Assembly: GCF_023515995.1 (NCBI RefSeq)
Contig: NZ_CP097320.1
Coordinates: forward strand, 62,001-126,000
Reading direction: 5' to 3'
DNA from: Candidatus Mycobacterium methanotrophicum
GTDB taxonomy: Bacteria; Actinomycetota; Actinomycetes; Mycobacteriales; Mycobacteriaceae
Length of the DNA stretch: 64,000 nt
Shown: piece after piece, positions 60,301-64,000 of the stretch
How positions within the stretch are numbered: the stretch's first letter is position 1
Layout of the letters: each line of letters starts with the position of its first letter
Position numbers and translations under genes: made by a program
Notes under the pieces: model-generated
Told to the model about the DNA's origin: nothing
Database searches by the model: none
Seen by the model: the letters and a program-made list of their open reading frames with translations, nothing else

Positions 60301-60587
60301 TTGACCGGCAGCGTCGAAAGCACCAGGCCGCCGGCGGCGGGCAGGGTGGCGATCGCCGGGCAGGGAATGGAAATGTCCAGTGCGCGCGGCGCCCCGGCCA
60401 CCAGCGGCGCAGTGATATCGGTGACGTGCCCGTCTTTGGCGCCCTGCGGCCACAGGATCGTCGCAGTGGTCTGCTTCACCGGAAGCAGTGGAACCACGGC
60501 GCACAGCAACACACCGGCGATCCCCGCGACGACGGCGATCAACCGCGCGAGCTGACGCGCCGATCGCTCACTTTCGTCGTGGGGCAC
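57309..60587 (-). CDS. embA: Arabinosyltransferase EmbA
   Basis: 1092-residue GT-C enzyme, partner of EmbB in making the terminal arabinan motif. The start [20 protein letters not shown] and the second stretch [15 protein letters not shown] match EmbA. The GT-C motif is [18 protein letters not shown], followed by [34 protein letters not shown] and the C-terminal DFNACQRP-like domain ([15 protein letters not shown]) are clear. GTG at 60587. Its upstream flank is the 136-base gap to an MFS gene that faces away, not embC as in most mycobacteria, so it must have its own promoter. Confidence 0.97.
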   Translation of the reverse strand: MPHDESERSARQLARLIAVVAGIAGVLLCAVVPLLPVKQTTATILWPQGAKDGHVTDITAPLVAGAPRALDISIPCPAIATLPAAGGLVLSTLPVNGFETGKSGLFVRANKDAVVVAFRDSVAAVAARSAVSSPACRVLHIWADAGVAGADFVGIPGAAGTLAPEKKPQVGGIFTDLKVAAQPGLSARIDVDTRFIVAPTALKKAVLALGGLAVLTSLVALAVLDRRSGRRMPRTWRRWLHVGVAAWLADVAVIATLLLWHVIGAISSDDGYNLTIARVSGQAGYLANYYRFFGTPEAPFDWYPAVLAQMASVSTAGVWMRLPATLAGIGCWLVISRYMLRRLGPARGGLAANPVAVLTAGAVFLAAWLAFNNGLRPEPLIALGVVVTWALVETAIATRRLVPAAVAIVVATLTATLAPQGLIAVAALLTGARAIARMIARRRAADGVLAPLAVLAASLSLITLVVFRAQTLATVAESARIKYKVGPTIAWYQDFLRYYFLTVESNSDGSMTRRFAVLVLLLCLFAVLVVLLRRGRMQGLASGPAWRLIGTTAIGLLLLTFTPTKWAIQFGAFAGLAGALGAVTAFVFARIGLHSRRNLTLYVTALLFLLAWATSGVNGWFYVGNYGVPWFDIQPVIASHPVTSMFLTLSILTGLLAGWYHFRMDYAGHTEVTDNRRNRVLASTPLLVVATIMVLGMVSSLAKGAVFRYPHYTIAKANLAALRSGLSPTSCAMADDVLAEPDPNAGLLQPVPGQRFGPAGPLGGINPVGFKPDGVGEDLQSDPVVTKPGLVNSDASPNKPNVAYSDSAGTAGGKGPVGVNGSHAALPFGLDPARTPVMGSYGENSQAATATSAWYRLPPRTPARPLVVVSAAGAIWSYKEDGNFTYGQSLKLEWGVARPDGGIAPLGQVQPIDIGPQPAWRNLRFPLTWAPPEANVARIVAYDPNLSSEQWFAFTPPRAPVLQSLQQLIGSAAPVLMDIATAANFPCQRPFSEHLGIAELPQYRIMPDRKQTASSSNLWEASKSGGPFLFTQAMLWTATIPTYLGGDWYRDWGSVERYNRLVPADQAPNATVDQGVVTVYGWTRQGPIRALP

Positions 60588-60723
60588 GAGGGACGATGGT
60601 AGGCGACTGCACCCCGTCCGGCGACGACGCAGCCCGCGCGGCGGGCTGCCGAGGAGCGGGATGGCGCGCCCAACTTCCCAGGGGTTCGACTCCTAAGCCC
60701 AAACATGGTTCAGTGGGCAGACG

Positions 60724-62139
60724 GTGGTGTATTTAATCGATCAACAGAGATTCGCCACCGGCCACTGGCGTGAGTTGTGGAGCACCCGGTATCTGCGAAC
60801 GTCAGCTGTGGTCGCCGGGGGTGTGGTGCTCTATTCGACCAACGAGTTCCTGACGATCAGCATGCTGCCGAGCACGGTCAGCGAAATCGGCGGCGAGCGG
60901 ATGTATTCGTGGGTGACGGCTCTATACCTCGTCGGGTCGGTGGTCGCGGCCGCGACCGTGAATTCAGTCCTGCACCGCGTGGGCTCATGCCTGTCATACC
61001 TGCTGGGTTTCGCGGTGCTGGGAGTTGGCAGCCTGGTATGCGCAGCGGCTCCGACCATGGAGATCTTGTTGGGGGGCCGCTTTCTGCAAGGGCTGGCGGG
61101 CGGCTTGCTGTGCGGACTGAGCTTCGCGGTGATCAACGCCGTGCTGCCGCGATCGTTGTGGAGCCGCGGCGCGGCCATGGCGTCAGCGATGTGGGGCGTG
61201 GGTGCGCTGCTCGGCCCTGCGCTGGGCGGTGTTTTCGCGCAGTTCGGCGCGTGGCGGTGGGCTTTCGGCCTGCTGGCCATGGCGAGTGTGGCGATGTCCG
61301 TGCTGGCGCCAGGCATCCTGTCCGTGGACAGCTGCGAGCAGAACTGCGACCGCGCGGCGACACGGATTCCGCTGCCGTCGATCATCCTGTTGGGCGCCGC
61401 GGCGCTGAGCGTCAGCGTGGCGTCGATACCGCACAACACCGCCGCGACTGCAGCCCTGCTGATTGTCGGTGCCGCGCTAGTCGGCGCGTTCTTGGTGGTT
61501 GATCGGCGGATGCCGACCGCGGTATTGCCCGCCAGCGTCTTCGGGTTCGGTCCGCTGAAGTGGGTCTATCTGACCCTGGGATTACTAGTCGCCGCGACCA
61601 AGGTCGACCTTTATGTGCCGCTGTTCAGTCAGCGGCTCGCGCATCTGGGGCCGATCATGGCCGGTTTGATGGGTGCGGCGTTATCGATCGGCTGGACGAT
61701 CAGCGGGCTGGGCAGCGGCTCACTGAACAAGACCCGCGCGATCGTCGGCGTGGTGATAACGGCGCCGGTCGTGATGGCGCTCGGCCTCGCGTTGGCCGGA
61801 GCCACCCACGTCCAGGGCGCGACGATCGGCGTCATCGTCTTGTGTGGGACGGCACTGATGGCCACCGGGGTCGGTATCGGCGCCGCCTGGCCGCACCTGT
61901 CGGCGTGGGCAATGGGCGATGTCGACGACCCCGCCGAGGGCACCGCCGCCGCGACCGCAATCAACTCGGTGCAGTTGATCTTCGGCGCATTCGGCGCCGG
62001 GCTGGCCGGTGTTGTGGTGAACGTCGCCGACGGCGGCGGAGTGGCAGCGGCCCGCGCGGCGTTTACCGTGTTCGCCTTGCTGGCCCTTACCGCGTGCGCC
62101 ACCGCTTATCGAGCCGGCCGACGGCAGGCGGCCTTGTAA
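60724..62139 (+). CDS. MFS transporter, inserted between embA and embC
   Basis: 471-residue major facilitator superfamily protein with 12-14 helices (first TSAVVAGGVVLYSTNEFLTI, then WVTALYLVGSVVAAATV, GRFLQGLAGGLLCGLSFAVI with motif C-like WGVGALLGPALGGVFAQFG). The motif C-type G-x-x-x-G-P-x-x-G-G is typical of antiporter drug-efflux proteins. The central loop is short with CEQNCDR. The likely role is drug or lipid-metabolite efflux; substrate unknown. Start GTG at 60724, with another GTG directly after. It is on the opposite strand to the emb genes: divergent from embA and convergent with embC. I do not recall an MFS gene here in M. tuberculosis. Confidence 0.85.
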   Translation: MVYLIDQQRFATGHWRELWSTRYLRTSAVVAGGVVLYSTNEFLTISMLPSTVSEIGGERMYSWVTALYLVGSVVAAATVNSVLHRVGSCLSYLLGFAVLGVGSLVCAAAPTMEILLGGRFLQGLAGGLLCGLSFAVINAVLPRSLWSRGAAMASAMWGVGALLGPALGGVFAQFGAWRWAFGLLAMASVAMSVLAPGILSVDSCEQNCDRAATRIPLPSIILLGAAALSVSVASIPHNTAATAALLIVGAALVGAFLVVDRRMPTAVLPASVFGFGPLKWVYLTLGLLVAATKVDLYVPLFSQRLAHLGPIMAGLMGAALSIGWTISGLGSGSLNKTRAIVGVVITAPVVMALGLALAGATHVQGATIGVIVLCGTALMATGVGIGAAWPHLSAWAMGDVDDPAEGTAAATAINSVQLIFGAFGAGLAGVVVNVADGGGVAAARAAFTVFALLALTACATAYRAGRRQAAL

Positions 62140-62256
62140 CTTCTCACACCCATGGTTCCTACTTGGTCACATCAGTCCCAATTGTCACTGAGTCAGGGGA
62201 CGATGCCGCTTTCACTTTTGGGGCCACATGCGATATCACGACAGGCTTTGGTGGTG

Positions 62257-62270
62257 CGGTGATATCACCG
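62257..62270. promoter_or_regulatory. Perfect 14-bp palindrome in the embC-MFS intergenic region
   Basis: CGGTGATATCACCG is a perfect palindrome in the 213-base gap between the convergent ends of the MFS gene and embC. A second GATATCAC lies at 62232-62239. The core TGATATCA is shared with the palindrome before hsp18 (52047-52058). Between two convergent ends an operator is unexpected, so it may instead be a transcript hairpin or part of a repeated element. Confidence 0.45.
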
Positions 62271-62352
62271 GCGTATCAAATTCCAGCATTGCGTATTGCC
62301 CGGTTGCTGGTGTTGGAGATACCCGTGTGGCCACCGAAGCTCGGCTCCCTGC

Positions 62353-64000
62353 TTATTGCCGCAGCGGAGCGGGGCCCCACAGCCCGCTGCGGGTCGCCGA
62401 ACCGAGGTCAAGCCTGGCCGGCCGGGCATTCGCGTCGTACGGCGTCAACTGCTGCAGCGCACCCCAGTCGCGGGCCCAGTCGTCTTTCAAGTACGTCGAA
62501 ACCGTGTTCGGGCGCACGAGCAATTCAGTGATGCCCAGTGGGCCGCCGCCGTTGTTATCCATCACCGGCGAGTTGGCTTCGGCGCCGAACCGGTCGGGCA
62601 GGATGCGCCATTTGGGCACCTCATCCACACCGTTTTGATGGCCGAACGGTCGCTGGCAGGGGAAGGCCAGGCCGACTAGCCAATCCAGCAGCACCGGATC
62701 GGTCGAGCCGACGACGTCCTGCAGCGTGCGCAGCAGCGGAATTCGCGGCGGGGTGACCGCGATCCAGTGCTGCGGCGCCAAGTCGTCGTCGGTGGCGACC
62801 AGTCGCACCTGGGTGGCGTCGCGCGGCACCGCCGACAACGGGGCCCGTAGGTTGCGCCACGCGGGCGCCGCGCCGACATCGAAGAATCCCATCGACCCGC
62901 CGGGGCGGTTGGCGGCGGCCTGCTCGTCGGTGGCCCACTGGATTTCCACCTCGCCGTAATCGAAGCGGCCCGCGGCTGACACGACCAACAGCGGCCCCGC
63001 CTCGCTACGCGGCGGTAGCCGATACCAGGCCGACCGCAGTAGCGCCGGAACCTGCACGCCGGACCGCCAACTTCCCAGCACCGGTGTGCGCGCCGCGTCG
63101 AGGTTGTAAGGCAAGTGGGCACGCGAGCCGTTGATGCCGGGCGCTGGCGTGGTGCCGCCCTCGGTGCCGGCCTCGCTGCTGGTGACCATTCCGTCGTCGC
63201 TGACGAAACTGCGGTCGCCGGGGCGTTCCATCACCGGGTCGGCGCTAACGTCGGCGGGAATGCCATTGGGATCGAATCCGTCCGAAAAACCAGCGCCCAG
63301 CGCATCTTTCACCGGTGCGTTGACCGGGGACAACATACCGGCATTGGGATCCTGCTCGACGAGCACGTCGTTGGCCAGCCCGCAGGTTTTGCCGGTTAGC
63401 GCCTGCAGGTTGGAGCGACCGACCGACCACGCCGGATACTGGTCGGTCATCCCCAGAGTGAGCGAGAGAACCTCGAAAAAGACCAGTGCCCATGCGGCAA
63501 TACCCAACGGAGAACCGACGATTCGGGCGAGCCGCGACTGGCTGGCGGGCCCGGCGTCGTTCCCGGTGTTGATGAAGTGGAACCAGGCGGCCAGCAGCAG
63601 CACCAGCACCGTCAGCCCCAGCAGGCCGGTGGTGAACCCGAAATGCCACTCCGGGAACGCATTTGACCACGGCACGCCGAAACTGGAGACGTACCACCAG
63701 CCGTTGACGCTGGCGAACGACAACGCGACGACAAATAACACCACGGCGGCGAACAGCGTGCGGTTGCGCCGCGAGCGCATCGCCGCCGCGGTCACCGCCA
63801 CCGCTGCCAACGCGCCCAGCGAACCGGCCAGCCCGGCGAACACGCCGAAGTGGTGGGTCCACTTGGTGGGCGTGAACATCATCGCGATGAACGAGATGAT
63901 CGTGATGCCGATGATGCGACGGCTTGGACCCACCGCGGTGCCCGGAATTCGGCCCTTGCGCAACGACATTGCCACCGACACCGCCAGCGCGACCAGCAAC
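62353..64000 (-). CDS. embC: Arabinosyltransferase EmbC, 3' part (5' end outside window)
   Basis: C-terminal 548 residues or so of the arabinosyltransferase for lipoarabinomannan. The frame remains open to the window edge, so the GT-C catalytic N-terminal half is not visible. Present are the last membrane helices ([37 protein letters not shown]), DPNAGMLSPVNAPV, the carbohydrate-binding domain (LGSWRSGVQVPALLRSAWYR, APAWRNLRAPLS) and the [20 protein letters not shown] conserved segment. The last residues are GLWGPAPLRQ. The TAA is at 62353-62355. It is assigned as EmbC by position, next in line after embB and embA, and by its distinct C-domain. Confidence 0.93.
   Translation of the reverse strand, partial: LLVALAVSVAMSLRKGRIPGTAVGPSRRIIGITIISFIAMMFTPTKWTHHFGVFAGLAGSLGALAAVAVTAAAMRSRRNRTLFAAVVLFVVALSFASVNGWWYVSSFGVPWSNAFPEWHFGFTTGLLGLTVLVLLLAAWFHFINTGNDAGPASQSRLARIVGSPLGIAAWALVFFEVLSLTLGMTDQYPAWSVGRSNLQALTGKTCGLANDVLVEQDPNAGMLSPVNAPVKDALGAGFSDGFDPNGIPADVSADPVMERPGDRSFVSDDGMVTSSEAGTEGGTTPAPGINGSRAHLPYNLDAARTPVLGSWRSGVQVPALLRSAWYRLPPRSEAGPLLVVSAAGRFDYGEVEIQWATDEQAAANRPGGSMGFFDVGAAPAWRNLRAPLSAVPRDATQVRLVATDDDLAPQHWIAVTPPRIPLLRTLQDVVGSTDPVLLDWLVGLAFPCQRPFGHQNGVDEVPKWRILPDRFGAEANSPVMDNNGGGPLGITELLVRPNTVSTYLKDDWARDWGALQQLTPYDANARPARLDLGSATRSGLWGPAPLRQ

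Overview
The window is a high-GC actinobacterial chromosome segment from a Mycobacterium, most likely a slow-growing non-tuberculous species. The evidence is the mycobacterial marker set (antigen 85A, MPT51, Erp, EspR, Hns-like protein, Pks13, EmbB/A/C, GlfT2) in almost the same order as the M. tuberculosis interval from gltB to embC, read here in the opposite orientation. No rRNA, tRNA, CRISPR array or intact insertion sequence was seen.

Region 1 (1-8.3 kb): the 3' end of gltB plus gltD (glutamate synthase), then a decayed zone. It holds an LLM-type F420 oxidoreductase, a PHP phosphoesterase, a small membrane protein and three gene remnants: an internally deleted hypothetical gene, an internally deleted Y-family polymerase and a 5'-truncated ethR. 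The ethA monooxygenase gene that normally sits beside ethR is absent.

Region 2 (8.3-16.7 kb): a block of nucleoid, metal and stress genes (rraA, hns, a copC-ycnI pair, an Rv3850-like protein, espR, an Rv3847-like protein, sodA). It is followed by an intergenic region with a cluster of DnaA-box-like sites, a short rhodanese, a DUF4328-type membrane protein and glpQ1.

Region 3 (16.7-29.2 kb): a CPBP-LCP gene pair divergent from pheA-gpm2 with an IdeR-box-like sequence between them, a septum-associated membrane protein with a zincin-like partner, serS, a metallo-beta-lactamase/Rieske oxidoreductase with a small partner, three tandem 1-acyl-glycerol-3-phosphate acyltransferase paralogues and a HAD phosphatase.

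Region 4 (29.2-64 kb): the cell-envelope core. A PGRP-type amidase and erp precede glf-glfT2-dppA-ubiA-aftB (galactan, decaprenyl-phosphoryl-arabinose supply and terminal arabinosylation), then fbpA-fbpD (mycolyl transfer), culp6-fadD32-pks13-accD4 (mycolic acid condensation) and embB-embA-embC (arabinan). Together these genes supply, assemble and mycolate the arabinogalactan. This conserved array is interrupted three times: a truncated methyltransferase remnant between aftB and fbpA, an hsp18 plus eis-like pair between accD4 and embB, and a complete MFS transporter gene between embA and embC on the opposite strand. The last of these separates two genes that are usually adjacent and co-transcribed.
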